Source: Maritimibacter sp.
Lineage (GTDB): Bacteria; Pseudomonadota; Alphaproteobacteria; Rhodobacterales; Rhodobacteraceae
Reading direction: 5' to 3'
Assembly (NCBI GenBank): GCA_017792445.1
Contig: CP051232.1
Coordinates: 4,004,001 to 4,068,000, forward strand
Length of the DNA: 64,000 nt
Translations under genes and position numbers: made by a program
Notes under the pieces: model-generated
The model's database searches: none
Seen by the model: the letters and a program-made list of their open reading frames with translations, nothing else
Told to the model about the DNA's origin: nothing
Part shown: positions 1-8,383 of the stretch, one piece after another
Position numbering within the stretch: position 1 is the first letter of the stretch
Layout: every line of letters starts with the position of its first letter

Positions 1-239
1 TCGGCGGCCTCGACCACCGGAGCATAGGCCTTAACCGCGCCGTCCCGTCCGCCGAACTTGTGCTCCAGGTACTCGGTCCGGTCCATGCCGCCCGCCGGCA
101 TCTCGGGGTTCAACTGGAACGGGTGCCACTCGATCTCGAACGGATGGTCGCCGATCTTCTCGAGCGCGCGGTCGAGGTTCGTCTTGCCGATATAGCACCA
201 CGGGCAGATCGGGTCAGAGATGATGTCTAGCTTGACCAT
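1..239 (-). CDS. DsbA-family (FrnE-like) thiol oxidoreductase, cut off by the window edge
   Basis: The gene reads leftward from an ATG at 239-237 and runs off the window, so only the first 79 or so residues are seen. The start reads MVKLDIISDPICPWCYIGK, with a CPWC redox motif at residues 12-15 in the first beta-alpha unit of a thioredoxin fold. The following EWHPFQLNPEMP segment is typical of the FrnE/2-hydroxychromene-2-carboxylate isomerase-like branch of the DsbA superfamily. Such proteins act as cytoplasmic thiol-disulfide oxidoreductases or glutathione-dependent isomerases. No signal peptide is present. The substrate cannot be told from this fragment. Confidence 0.85.
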   Translation of the reverse strand, partial: MVKLDIISDPICPWCYIGKTNLDRALEKIGDHPFEIEWHPFQLNPEMPAGGMDRTEYLEHKFGGRDGAVKAYAPVVEAA

Positions 240-300
240 GAGGGTCCTCCGGTCGCGGGGGTCGGGGGGAGGTTGTAGCGGAGGCAGGTGGCCGACGCAA

Positions 301-331
301 ACCCGCCCGGCACGCGAAGCGCCGGGCGGGT
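301..331 (-). terminator. Perfect 11-bp hairpin, likely end of the leftward peptide-binding-protein unit
   Basis: ACCCGCCCGGC at 301-311 and GCCGGGCGGGT at 321-331 are perfectly complementary with a 9-base loop. Read leftward, the stem lies 48 bases after the small lipoprotein stop and is followed by only a short T tract (GGGTTTG). It is therefore a plausible but weak intrinsic terminator. Confidence 0.5.
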
Positions 332-378
332 GCAAAGTCGGTCCGCAAGCCTTTGTCAGCGCGCGGAAATGGCGGATA

Positions 379-453
379 TCACACCAGCGGCACCAAAGGT
401 ACGCCGCAGGCGGTCAGCGCCAGAAGGCCCAACAGAGCGAGAGCGATGCGCAT
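379..453 (-). CDS. 24-residue putative lipoprotein, translationally coupled to the upstream binding protein
   Basis: A tiny frame starts with ATG at 453-451, just after the stop of the binding-protein gene (TGA at 458-456). It encodes 24 residues: MRIALALLGLLALTAC as a classic lipoprotein signal with lipobox LTAC (Cys16), then GVPLVPLV. A GGGAGG ribosome-binding sequence lies about 7 bases upstream, inside the end of the preceding gene, which suggests coupling. After processing only a 9-residue lipidated peptide would remain. It resembles the very small entericidin-like lipoproteins in form only; no function can be assigned. Confidence 0.6.
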   Translation of the reverse strand: MRIALALLGLLALTACGVPLVPLV

Positions 454-455
454 GA

Positions 456-2270
456 TCATTCCTCCCACCACCAGACGAGCGGCTGCCAGTCAAGCCAGTC
501 GCCGTAGATCGGGATGTGCTCGGGGAAGTGCAGTTCCTTCACATGAGCAAGGCGGCTGGTGTTGTACTGGTAGATCGGGATCACGTAGCGCCCGGCGGTC
601 AGGATGCGGTCCAGCGCCTTGGTCGCGGCGACGAATTCCTCGTTCGACCGGGCATTCAGGATCGTGTCGATCATCGCGACGGCGGGCGGGCTGTCCATAC
701 CCATCCAGTTCTTCGTGCCCGGCTCGGTCAGCCCCTCGGGACCCCAGTAGTAATACTGCTCGTTGCCGGGGCTCAGCGACAGGGCCACGCGGTAGAAGGT
801 CATGTCGAAGTCATAGACCTGCGTGCGCTCGTTGTACTGGGCGGTGTCGACCGGGTTGACCGTCGGGAAGATGCCGATCCGCTTGAGGGACTCGACGTAG
901 ATGTCGATGAAGGTTTGCGGCTCGGCGGCGCCGGTCTCCAGCAGGATCTCGAACTCGAAGGGATTGCCGGCCTCGTCGGACAGAACGCCGTCCTTCACGG
1001 TCCATCCCGCCTCGCGGAAGAGGTCCAGCGCCTTCGAGATATTGGCGCGGTTGCGGACCGAGCCGTCCGAGACGGGCAGGGAGTAGCCTTCCAGCGTACC
1101 CGGCAGCAGGTCGTCGGCGTAGGGTTCCAACAGTTCACGCACCAGACCCTCGGCGGGGCCATGGTCCATCGCCAGCAGCGAATTCGAGAAATAGGACGTG
1201 ATCCGAGGGTTTTCGCCGCCGGTCTGCGTCTGGTTGATGAACTCGAAGTTGAACGCGTGGATCAGCGCGTCACGCACCCGCCAGTCCCCGAACTCGGGGT
1301 TGCGGGTGTTCATCACGAAGCCGGTGATGCCCGAGGGACGGCCATGCGGGACGATCGATTTGACCACGTCGCCGTTCTGGACGGCGGGGAAATTATACTG
1401 TTCGTCCCATTTCGCCGCGTTGAACTCGCGGTTCGAGTTCAACTCGCCCGCCTTGAACGCCTCGAACTGGGCGGTGCCGTCGGCGTAGAACTCCATCCGG
1501 ATCTCGTCGAGCCGGGCGTGGCCCGCGGTCACCGGCAGGTCCTTGCCCCAGTAGTCCGGGTTGCGCTTGAGCGAGACGTAGCGGCCCGCCTCGAACCGGT
1601 CGATCACGTAGGGGCCGGTAAGGATCGGAATGTCGTTCAGGCCCGAGTTGGTGAAATCGGTGTCGTCCCACTGTGCCTTCTTCAGGATCGGGCGCAGGCC
1701 CATGATCAGAGGCAACTCGCGGTCGACGGTGTTGAAGGTCAGGCGCACCGTGCGCTCGCCCACCGCCTCGATGCTCTCGATCTTCTCCCACGCGCCAAGA
1801 TAGCGGGGGTGGCCGATGGTGCCGAGGGTCTCGTAGGACCAGATCACATCCTCGACCGTGACGGGGCTGCCGTCAGAGAACGCGGCCTCGGGGCGAAGGG
1901 TGAATTCGACCCATGTGCGGTCTGGGTCGGTTTCGACCGATTCGGCCAAAAGGCCATACAGCGAGAAGGGTTCGTCCCAGTTCCGGGCCATCAGGCTTTC
2001 GGCTGTCAGAAACCGCAGCTGCCACGGCACCGAGCCCTTGCGGATGTACGGGTTCAGGCTGTCGAAGCTACCAACCTCGCCGGTGACGATCCGCCCGCCG
2101 GTGGGCGCGTCCGGATTGGCATAGGGGAAGGCCACAAAATCCGGTGGCAGGGCCGGCTCGCCATACATAGCTATGCCATGTTTCGGCTCTGCCGCCGCCA
2201 GCGAGGCGGAGAGGCAGAGGACCGCGGTCGCGAATGCTGCAACGCGGCTGAGGGGGCGGGGGCGGTTCAT
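456..2270 (-). CDS. YejA-like periplasmic oligopeptide-binding protein (ABC transporter, SBP family 5)
   Basis: This 604-residue protein has a Sec signal (MNRPRPLSRVAAFATAVLC..., probable cleavage after Ala27) and the full length of an SBP_bac_5 peptide-binding protein. The mature start (HGIAMYGEPALPPDFVAFPYAN) and the internal SFDSLNPYI and TWVEFTLRPEAAFSDG segments are characteristic of the YejA group, which binds peptides such as microcin C in Escherichia coli. It should deliver ligand to YejB/E/F-type permeases, which are not in this window. I chose the ATG at 2270 because an AAGGA sequence precedes it and the signal peptide starts there; an ATG 14 codons upstream (2312) is the alternative. 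The small lipoprotein gene follows immediately. Confidence 0.88.
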   Translation of the reverse strand: MNRPRPLSRVAAFATAVLCLSASLAAAEPKHGIAMYGEPALPPDFVAFPYANPDAPTGGRIVTGEVGSFDSLNPYIRKGSVPWQLRFLTAESLMARNWDEPFSLYGLLAESVETDPDRTWVEFTLRPEAAFSDGSPVTVEDVIWSYETLGTIGHPRYLGAWEKIESIEAVGERTVRLTFNTVDRELPLIMGLRPILKKAQWDDTDFTNSGLNDIPILTGPYVIDRFEAGRYVSLKRNPDYWGKDLPVTAGHARLDEIRMEFYADGTAQFEAFKAGELNSNREFNAAKWDEQYNFPAVQNGDVVKSIVPHGRPSGITGFVMNTRNPEFGDWRVRDALIHAFNFEFINQTQTGGENPRITSYFSNSLLAMDHGPAEGLVRELLEPYADDLLPGTLEGYSLPVSDGSVRNRANISKALDLFREAGWTVKDGVLSDEAGNPFEFEILLETGAAEPQTFIDIYVESLKRIGIFPTVNPVDTAQYNERTQVYDFDMTFYRVALSLSPGNEQYYYWGPEGLTEPGTKNWMGMDSPPAVAMIDTILNARSNEEFVAATKALDRILTAGRYVIPIYQYNTSRLAHVKELHFPEHIPIYGDWLDWQPLVWWWEE

Positions 2271-2350
2271 GTGCTCTGTGTTCCTTCTGCTCTCTCGGGA
2301 ATTTTTGAGCAAATCTACCGACGTAACCGAGTCATTTCAAACTTTTACCT

Positions 2351-2378
2351 TTGACCACGCACATTAAGCGGCTATAAA
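2351..2378 (+). promoter_or_regulatory. Sigma-70-type promoter for the orphan small RNA
   Basis: TTGACC (2351-2356) and TATAAA (2373-2378) are separated by 16 bases, which is close to the housekeeping consensus. No rightward protein gene starts soon after. The expected transcription start is near 2385. Confidence 0.65.
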
Positions 2379-2384
2379 GGGGGC

Positions 2385-2460
2385 ACTGCTCGATAGGTTT
2401 CTTGCCTGTATGAAACCTGCCTCAATAACTGAACGCCCGCCTTGTGCGGGCGTTTTTTTT
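2385..2460 (+). ncRNA. Candidate trans-acting small RNA of about 75 nt
   Basis: A strong promoter is followed within about 75 bases by an ideal intrinsic terminator, with no reading frame of note between them. The predicted transcript holds a first hairpin (AGGTTTC at 2395-2401 with GAAACCT at 2412-2418, 10-base loop). A single-stranded CCTCAATAACTGA stretch follows, then the terminator stem and a run of eight T. This 5'-hairpin, accessible-linker, Rho-independent-terminator layout is typical of Hfq-associated small RNAs. It lies between the leftward peptide-binding gene and the rightward hydroxybutyrate dehydrogenase gene. I do not recognise the family. Confidence 0.6.
2433..2460 (+). terminator. 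Intrinsic terminator of the small RNA
   Basis: ACGCCCGC (2433-2440) pairs with GCGGGCGT (2446-2453) around a 5-base loop and is followed by a T8 run at 2453-2460. It is a textbook rightward terminator that no upstream protein gene explains. Confidence 0.85.
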
Positions 2461-2746
2461 CGCCGCCGTGCGGCTTTTCCCCTTATTCGCAAGGCCCCGG
2501 TGCCAGCCGCGCAATCTGTCCCCGTCAGGCGCGAGTCCATCGGGCGTTCGATTCGCAATTTTCCCTTTCGGACGGCACGCTTGCCGGAACCTGCTATCAG
2601 TCCGGATCGGGCCGTCGACCAGTGCCGCAGCGTCAGCGCCGCGGTTCGTGAAGGGTCTTCACGGAACCTGTCCGCGCAATTGCCTCTTATCTTCGCAGAT
2701 GCAGCATGGCAGGGTCCGTGCGAGAAACTTCACAGGAGGAAGAGGC

Positions 2747-3520
2747 ATGTCTCTCAAGGGCAAGACGGCGGTCGTCACAGGGTCCAATTCGGGGATCGGT
2801 CTTGGGGTCGCGAAGGCGCTGGCACAGGCGGGGGCGGACGTCGTACTGAACTCCTTCACCGACCGTGATGAAGATCACCAGCTAGCCGCCGATGTGGCCA
2901 AGGAATTCGGGGTCAACGCCCGCTATATCAAGGCCGACATGTCGAAGGGCGACGAATGCCGCGCGCTGGTCGAAAAGGCCGGGGCCTGCGACATCCTCGT
3001 GAACAACGCGGGCATCCAGCACGTCGCCAATATCGAGGATTTCCCGCCCGAGAAGTGGGACGCGATCATCGCGATCAACCTGAGTTCGGTGTTTCACACC
3101 ACCGCCGCCGCCATCCCGATGATGCGCAAGGCAGGCTGGGGCCGGGTGATCAACATCGCGTCCGCGCATGGACTGCGCGCGAGCCCCTACAAGGTGGCTT
3201 ATGTCGCCGCCAAGCACGGTGTCGTCGGCATGACCAAGGTGGCGGGGCTGGAAACTGCGAAGGATCCGATCACCGTCAACGCGATTTGCCCGGGCTACGT
3301 GCTGACGCCGCTGGTCGAGGCGCAGATCCCCGATACGGCGAAGGAGTACGACATCTCCGAGGACGAGGCGATCGAGAAGGTCATCCTTGCCAAGCAGCCG
3401 TCGAAGGAATTCGTGACGGTGGACCAGCTGGGCGGGCTCGCGGTATTCCTGTGTTCGGATGCGGCGGCGCAGATCACCGCGACGACGTTGTCGGCAGACG
3501 GTGGCTGGACCGCGCAATAG
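2747..3520 (+). CDS. bdhA: 3-hydroxybutyrate dehydrogenase
   Basis: This 257-residue short-chain dehydrogenase oxidises D-3-hydroxybutyrate to acetoacetate with NAD+, a cytoplasmic step in use of polyhydroxybutyrate. The nucleotide-binding TGSNSGIG motif is at residues 11-18, followed by NNAG and the catalytic Ser and YxxxK (INIAS then YVAAK). The C-terminal segment with LAKQPSKEFVTVDQLGGLAVFLCSD and the ending DGGWTAQ matches this enzyme rather than a generic dehydrogenase. The ATG at 2747 is preceded by AGGAGG at a good distance; longer upstream frames lack support. The patatin gene follows 58 bases later and is probably cotranscribed. Confidence 0.92.
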   Translation: MSLKGKTAVVTGSNSGIGLGVAKALAQAGADVVLNSFTDRDEDHQLAADVAKEFGVNARYIKADMSKGDECRALVEKAGACDILVNNAGIQHVANIEDFPPEKWDAIIAINLSSVFHTTAAAIPMMRKAGWGRVINIASAHGLRASPYKVAYVAAKHGVVGMTKVAGLETAKDPITVNAICPGYVLTPLVEAQIPDTAKEYDISEDEAIEKVILAKQPSKEFVTVDQLGGLAVFLCSDAAAQITATTLSADGGWTAQ

Positions 3521-3578
3521 ATCCGGCCAAGGCCCCGCCGCGCCTTCGTGCGGCGGGTGAAACCCCGGAGGCAGGCGC

Positions 3579-4625
3579 ATGAAAAAGCCGGCAAAAAAGC
3601 GGATCAACCTCGCGCTTCAGGGCGGTGGGGCGCATGGCGCGTTCACGTGGGGCGTGCTGGACCGGTTATTGGAAGAGCCGGAGCTTGAGATTGCCGCGAT
3701 CTCCGGCACCTCGGCGGGCGCGATGAACGGCGCGGCGTTGAAATCGGGGTTGGTACGCGGCGGCGCCACGGCGGCGCGCGAAACGCTCGACTGGTTCTGG
3801 GAGCAGATGGGCGCGCTGGACGGCGACCAGTTCCCGGAGTGGGCGCGCGTGTTCTTCCCGGCGCCCGGCACCGTGTCCCGAATGATCGAGATGAGCCCGC
3901 TGTACGCGTGGCGCGACAGTGTCAGCAAGGTGTTCAGCCCCTACAGCTATGGCCCGTTGTACGACAATCCGCTGCGGCGCGTGGTCGAGCATCTGGCGTT
4001 TGAAGAGGTCTGTTCGGACGCGGGGCCCAAGCTGTTCGTCTGCGCCACCAATGTCCGCACCGGCAAGATCCGCGTGTTCTCGGGGCAGGAGATCACAGGC
4101 GACGCGCTTTTGGCCTCGGCCTGCCTGCCCAACATCTTCAAGGCAGTCGAGATCGACGACCCCGAGACGGGCCGGACCGAGGCCTATTGGGACGGCGGCT
4201 ATACCGGCAACCCGGCGCTGTTCCCGATGTACGAACCGGACCTTCCGGCGGATGTGGTGATCGTGAACATCAACCCGCTGTATCGCGACGAGATCCCGGT
4301 GACCGCGCAGGAAATTCAGAACCGCATCAACGAGATAAGCTTCAATTCTTCGCTGTTGCGTGAACTTCGGGCGATCAGTTTCGTGCGCGAACTGATCGCC
4401 GAGGGGCGGCTGCCAGAGGGCAAGATGAAGGCCGTCCGGGTTCACATGATCGCCGACGACGCAACGATGAACGAGCTTTCGCAGGCGACCAAGATCGTGC
4501 CCGCGCCTTCGGTGCTTCTGGAGTTGAAACAAGCGGGACGACGGGCGGCGGACGGCTTTCTGTCGGCCCACGGGGACAAGATCGGGGTCGAGGCGAGCGT
4601 CGATATTCAGGCGATGTTCGGCTAG
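3579..4625 (+). CDS. Patatin-like phospholipase
   Basis: A 348-residue patatin-fold hydrolase. The oxyanion-hole motif GGGAHG is at residues 15-20, the nucleophile Ser45 lies in GTSAG, and the catalytic Asp of DGG is near residue 205, so the Ser-Asp dyad is complete. There is no signal peptide or membrane span. In Rhodobacterales this gene commonly follows the hydroxybutyrate dehydrogenase, which suggests a link to PHB-granule or lipid turnover, but that is inference. Its TAG stop shares bases with the stop of the convergent DUF502 gene (CTAG at 4622-4625). Confidence 0.88.
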   Translation: MKKPAKKRINLALQGGGAHGAFTWGVLDRLLEEPELEIAAISGTSAGAMNGAALKSGLVRGGATAARETLDWFWEQMGALDGDQFPEWARVFFPAPGTVSRMIEMSPLYAWRDSVSKVFSPYSYGPLYDNPLRRVVEHLAFEEVCSDAGPKLFVCATNVRTGKIRVFSGQEITGDALLASACLPNIFKAVEIDDPETGRTEAYWDGGYTGNPALFPMYEPDLPADVVIVNINPLYRDEIPVTAQEIQNRINEISFNSSLLRELRAISFVRELIAEGRLPEGKMKAVRVHMIADDATMNELSQATKIVPAPSVLLELKQAGRRAADGFLSAHGDKIGVEASVDIQAMFG

Positions 4626-5377
4626 GCCGAGATCTTCTCGCGCTCGCGGGTCGGAACCTCTGCCGGTTCGATCTCGGGCACCTTGCCGTTCGGATAGACA
4701 AGGCCCGCCGAGATCACCAGCTTGGCCGCATCCTCGACCGACATATCCAGTTCGATGACCTGACTGCGCGGGACGAACAGCAGGAACCCCGAGGTCGGGT
4801 TCGGCGTGGTCGGCAGGAACACCGACATCAGGTCGTCCTCGTTCGGGATGCGCCGCTTCACCTCGCCCTTGGCGGTGGTCGAGATGAAAGCGATGGCCCA
4901 GATCCCCTCGCGCGGGTATTGCACCAGACACGCGGTGTCGAACGAGGTCTCGGCCTGGCTGAACACGGTTTCCGCGATCTGTTTCAGGCCGTTGTAGATC
5001 GATCTTACCACCGGCATCCGGTCAACGAGGCTTTCGGCGTAGTTAATCAGCGAGCGTCCGATAATCCCCTTTGCCAGCCAGCCGACGAGGATGGTGAAGA
5101 CAAAGAAGACCACCACGCCCAGACCGCGCACGTTGACCGTCACATCGACGCCGAAGATCGTCTTGATGATGTTCTCGGGCTGATAGGCGTTCGGGACGAA
5201 GGGCAGCACAAAGCCGTCGACCCAGCCCATGACGGTCCACAGCAGCCACAGGGTCAGCCCGATGGGGGCGATCACGACGAGGCCGGTCAGGAAAGAAGTC
5301 CGAAGCCCACCAAGCATGGTGCGCTTGTGCCGTTGGGTCGGCGTTTCCCCGGGCGGGGGGAGGGGCGTTTTTGTCAT
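4622..5377 (-). CDS. DUF502 membrane protein
   Basis: The 251-residue product has a hydrophobic segment after LGGLRTSFLTGLVVIAPIGL and a second one around VVVFFVFTILVGWLAKGIIG. The segment VRSIYNGLKQIAETVFS and the later GFLLFVPRSQVIELDMSVEDAAKLVISAG match the DUF502 family. Its function is unknown. The ATG at 5377 is chosen because GAGAGA stands just before it and the conserved N-terminus starts there; an upstream ATG at 5434 would add 19 unlikely residues. The gene converges on the patatin gene and their stop codons overlap. Confidence 0.82.
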   Translation of the reverse strand: MTKTPLPPPGETPTQRHKRTMLGGLRTSFLTGLVVIAPIGLTLWLLWTVMGWVDGFVLPFVPNAYQPENIIKTIFGVDVTVNVRGLGVVVFFVFTILVGWLAKGIIGRSLINYAESLVDRMPVVRSIYNGLKQIAETVFSQAETSFDTACLVQYPREGIWAIAFISTTAKGEVKRRIPNEDDLMSVFLPTTPNPTSGFLLFVPRSQVIELDMSVEDAAKLVISAGLVYPNGKVPEIEPAEVPTREREKISA

Positions 5378-5473
5378 TCTCTCGCAGCCAAGAGCGGTGT
5401 TACAGACGGAATGTAGGTCCGTTGTCCGGCGCAAACAACGGCTTCGGGCCCCTGCTGCTACAATATCTTGCGA

Positions 5474-6388
5474 TCAGGCCTGGCGAGCGGTGATTTCTTT
5501 GGCGATCGCCGCCGCCAGACGCGCATTGTTGCGCACCAGCGCGATATTGGCGACCAGCGACCGGCCCTCGGTGATGTGGAAGATCCGGTCCAGCAGGAAG
5601 GGCGTGACGGCCTTGCCCTTCACACCCTGCGCCTCGGCTTCGCCATTCGCCTGGTCGATGGCCTTCGCCATGACGTCGGCGGGGATCTCGTCGGCTGCGG
5701 GGATCGGATTGGCAATCAGCTGACCACCCGCGAGACCCATCGCGGTGCGGGCGAGTTGCCCGGCGGCGATCTCGGCGGCGCTTTCCAGCCGCAGGGGTGC
5801 GGTCAGGCCAGAGCTGCGCGACCAGAAGGCCGGGATCTCGTCCTGCCCATAGGCGATGACCGGAACGCCATTGGTTTCAAGCACTTCCAGCGTCTTCGGA
5901 ATGTCGAGGATCGCCTTCGGGCCGGCGGCGACCACGGTCACCGGGGTCAGCGCCAGTTCCTGCAGGTCGGCAGAAATGTCGAAGGACAGTTCCGCGCCCT
6001 TGTGTACGCCGCCGATGCCGCCCGTCGCGAAGACATGGATGCCCGCCAGATGCGCAGCGATCATCGTGGCGGCCACGGTGGTCGCGCCGGTGCGGCCCGT
6101 GGCCAGCGCCACCGCGAAATCGGCGCGCGACAGCTTCAGCACGTCCGTTGCCTGCGCCAGCGCATCCAGTTGATCAGAGGTCAGGCCGATGTGCAGCCGC
6201 CCCTCGATCACCGCGATGGTGGCGGGCACGGCACCCTCGGCGCGGATGTCATCCTCGACCTGCCGCGCGGTCTCGACGTTCTGGGGGTAGGGCATCCCGT
6301 GGGTGATGATCGTGCTTTCCAGCGCGACGATGGGTTTGCCGGCGGCTTTCGCCTCGGCGACTTCGGGGGAATAGTGCAGGTCCGTCAT
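5474..6388 (-). CDS. psuG: Pseudouridine-5'-phosphate glycosidase
   Basis: This 304-residue enzyme splits pseudouridine 5'-phosphate into uracil and ribose 5-phosphate, allowing salvage of the modified base from RNA. The diagnostic segments are VALESTIITHGMPYPQN near the N-terminus, RTGATTVAATM, HVFATGGIGGVHKGAE, and GQDEIPAFWSR. Length and motifs fit the family closely. Its ATG overlaps the stop of the upstream kinase gene by four bases (ATGA), so the two are cotranscribed and probably translationally coupled, kinase first. Confidence 0.93.
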   Translation of the reverse strand: MTDLHYSPEVAEAKAAGKPIVALESTIITHGMPYPQNVETARQVEDDIRAEGAVPATIAVIEGRLHIGLTSDQLDALAQATDVLKLSRADFAVALATGRTGATTVAATMIAAHLAGIHVFATGGIGGVHKGAELSFDISADLQELALTPVTVVAAGPKAILDIPKTLEVLETNGVPVIAYGQDEIPAFWSRSSGLTAPLRLESAAEIAAGQLARTAMGLAGGQLIANPIPAADEIPADVMAKAIDQANGEAEAQGVKGKAVTPFLLDRIFHITEGRSLVANIALVRNNARLAAAIAKEITARQA

Positions 6389-7272
6389 CCGGCGGCGCCT
6401 CCTGAAACGTGGGCAGCGGCGGCCTGCAGCGCGCGGTCGAGAGCCGAGGCGCTGTCGGCGCCGTCCAGCTCTGCCGCGATATGGGCCGCCATGAAGGTAT
6501 CGCCCGCGCCGGTGACGCGCGTCACCAGCACCTCGGGCGGCGTGGCCGTCACCAGACCATCGGGTCCGGCGGCGGCGGCGGGGCGGAAGCCGTCGGTCAC
6601 CATCACGCGGGCGGCGCCGCGTTTCTGCATGGCGCGGGCGGCGGTGGCGCTGTCGGGGAACGCCTCGGCGCAGATCAGGCCGGCTTCCTCCAGGTTCACG
6701 TATAGCGTCGCCCGGGGCGCGCGCAGAAGCGGCAGCAGGCGCTCGGCCTTGCCGGGGCTTGCGGGCGCGATACGCAGGTCGGCTGCGGCAAAGGCGGGGC
6801 TTTGCGCGATCTGGCCCAGCAGGTCTTCGGTCAGGTTGCCGTCCAGCGCGATCGGGCCGGGGTAGGGCGCGTCTGCGCTGCCCAGCGTGCCGTCGGTCAG
6901 GGGGCGCAGGATCTTCTCGCCCGCCTCTTCCAGCGAATGCGCGTCGGCGATTGCGGCGATCAGGCCGTTCGCGCCCTCGACCGCCATGTAGACGTCGGTC
7001 GGCAGGTCCTCGGAGCGGTAGACGTGGCCGGTGCCCATCCCCATGCGGGTGCAGGCTGCGATCAGCTCGTCACCCTCGGCGTCGCGGCCGATGGCTGTCA
7101 GCAGCTCGGCCTGAAGCCCGAACCGGCGCAGGGTCATCGCGATGTTCATCGCCACGCCGCCGGGAATGCGCGTGATCCGGCCGGGCACGTCGTTGCCAAG
7201 CTGCATGTGCCGCGGGCTGCGGCCGATCACGTCCCAGAGGACGGCGCCGATGCAAAGGATGGTGTCGCTCAT
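6385..7272 (-). CDS. psuK: PfkB-family kinase, probable pseudouridine kinase
   Basis: A 295-residue PfkB/ribokinase-type sugar kinase. It opens with ILCIGAVLWDVIGR and carries the C-terminal signature VTGAGDTFMAAHIA, in which the GAGD Asp is the catalytic base. The overlap with psuG and the shared direction make pseudouridine the likely substrate, phosphorylated to the 5'-phosphate for PsuG. The start ATG at 7272-7270 is chosen because the family fold begins there; an upstream in-frame extension has a non-homologous, Arg-rich character. The specificity call rests on context, not on substrate residues. Confidence 0.85.
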   Translation of the reverse strand: MSDTILCIGAVLWDVIGRSPRHMQLGNDVPGRITRIPGGVAMNIAMTLRRFGLQAELLTAIGRDAEGDELIAACTRMGMGTGHVYRSEDLPTDVYMAVEGANGLIAAIADAHSLEEAGEKILRPLTDGTLGSADAPYPGPIALDGNLTEDLLGQIAQSPAFAAADLRIAPASPGKAERLLPLLRAPRATLYVNLEEAGLICAEAFPDSATAARAMQKRGAARVMVTDGFRPAAAAGPDGLVTATPPEVLVTRVTGAGDTFMAAHIAAELDGADSASALDRALQAAAAHVSGGAAG

Positions 7273-7350
7273 GCGCCGCTTGTGGCAACCTGCGGGGCAG
7301 GGGGCAAGCCCCTTCCGCCCGCTCCTGACGGCCCATTGGCGCCTTTGGGG

Positions 7351-7379
7351 TTGCGCATCCTGCCGCGATCGCCTATGGG
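7351..7379 (+). promoter_or_regulatory. Candidate rpsB promoter and leader
   Basis: TTGCGC (7351-7356) and TATGGG (7374-7379) are spaced by 17 bases and lie about 115 bases before the rpsB start. The resulting leader contains a short stem GCGGG/CCCGC (7411-7415 with 7423-7427). Many bacteria autoregulate S2 through the rpsB leader; whether this one does is not shown by the sequence alone. Confidence 0.4.
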
Positions 7380-7494
7380 ACGCCCACTTCACAGGCGGGG
7401 CTTGGGCCCTGCGGGGAGAAATCCCGCATGGTCCGCCGGTTGAGCATTTGCTTCAGACAGTCCCGCCGAGGCGCAAACCGGAAAGGAAATGGAC

Positions 7495-8292
7495 ATGGCG
7501 CTGCCTGAATTTTCCCTGCGTCAGCTTCTGGAAGCTGGCGTTCACTTTGGTCACCAGACCCAACGCTGGAACCCCCGTATGGGCGAGTTCATCTATGGCG
7601 AGCGGAACGGTATCCACATCATGGACCTGACGCAGACCGTCCCGATGCTGGACGCTGCTCTGAACGTCATCCGCGAGACCGTCGCCAAGGGCGGCCGCAT
7701 CCTGTTCGTCGGCACGAAGCGTCAGGCTGCTAAGCCGATCGCGGAAGCCGCTGAGCGTTGCGCGCAGTACTACATGAACCACCGCTGGCTGGGCGGCACG
7801 CTCACCAACTGGAAAACCGTGTCGCAGTCGATCGCCCGTCTGAAGGACATCGACGAGCGCATGGCGCAGGGCGCCGAAGGCCTGACCAAGCGCGAGCGTC
7901 TGACCATCGAGCGTGACCGCGAAAAGCTGGAAGCCTCGCTGGGCGGTATCCGCGAGATGGGCGGCGTTCCGGACCTGCTGTTCGTGATCGACGTCAACAA
8001 GGAAGACCTGGCCATCGCCGAAGCCAAGAAGCTTGGCATCCCGGTCGTTGCGGTCGTCGACACCAACTGCTCGCCCGAGGGTGTGGACTATATCATCCCC
8101 GGCAACGATGACGCGGCCCGCGCCATCGCTCTTTACTGCGACCTGGCTTCGCGTGCGGCTCTGGACGGTATGTCGGCCCAGCTCGACGCCGCCGGTGTCG
8201 ACGTCGGCGCTCTGGAAGAGTCGCCGGAAGAGATGCTCGACGAAGAGACCGCCGAGGAAGCTCCGGCCGCGGAAGAGCAGGCCGAAGCCTGA
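7495..8292 (+). CDS. rpsB: 30S ribosomal protein S2
   Basis: 265 residues with the S2 landmarks [24 protein letters not shown] near the start, [24 protein letters not shown], and [20 protein letters not shown]2 is assembled late on the small subunit and is needed for S1 binding. The C-terminal tail is acidic ([15 protein letters not shown]), as in related organisms. The start at 7495 has AAGGA 7 bases upstream; an ATG two codons earlier is too close to that ribosome-binding sequence. It forms the usual rpsB-tsf operon, with a 91-base gap that holds a 7-bp GGGCGGC/GCCGCCC hairpin at 8330-8347. Confidence 0.97.
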   Translation: MALPEFSLRQLLEAGVHFGHQTQRWNPRMGEFIYGERNGIHIMDLTQTVPMLDAALNVIRETVAKGGRILFVGTKRQAAKPIAEAAERCAQYYMNHRWLGGTLTNWKTVSQSIARLKDIDERMAQGAEGLTKRERLTIERDREKLEASLGGIREMGGVPDLLFVIDVNKEDLAIAEAKKLGIPVVAVVDTNCSPEGVDYIIPGNDDAARAIALYCDLASRAALDGMSAQLDAAGVDVGALEESPEEMLDEETAEEAPAAEEQAEA

Positions 8293-8383
8293 TCTCCCGG
8301 TCTCCGGACCGTCACCGAAACGTCACCGCGGGCGGCTATGGCCGCCCACGGGACTTGATCCGTTCGATTTGAGGAGAGCCGAT

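Noticed and set aside
516-2354. A 612-codon open frame opposite to the peptide-binding protein
   Set aside because: Antisense shadow. The leftward protein has a signal peptide and family motifs over its whole length.
4622-4625. Shared CTAG of two convergent stop codons
   Set aside because: Real but unremarkable; compact convergent genes often meet this way.
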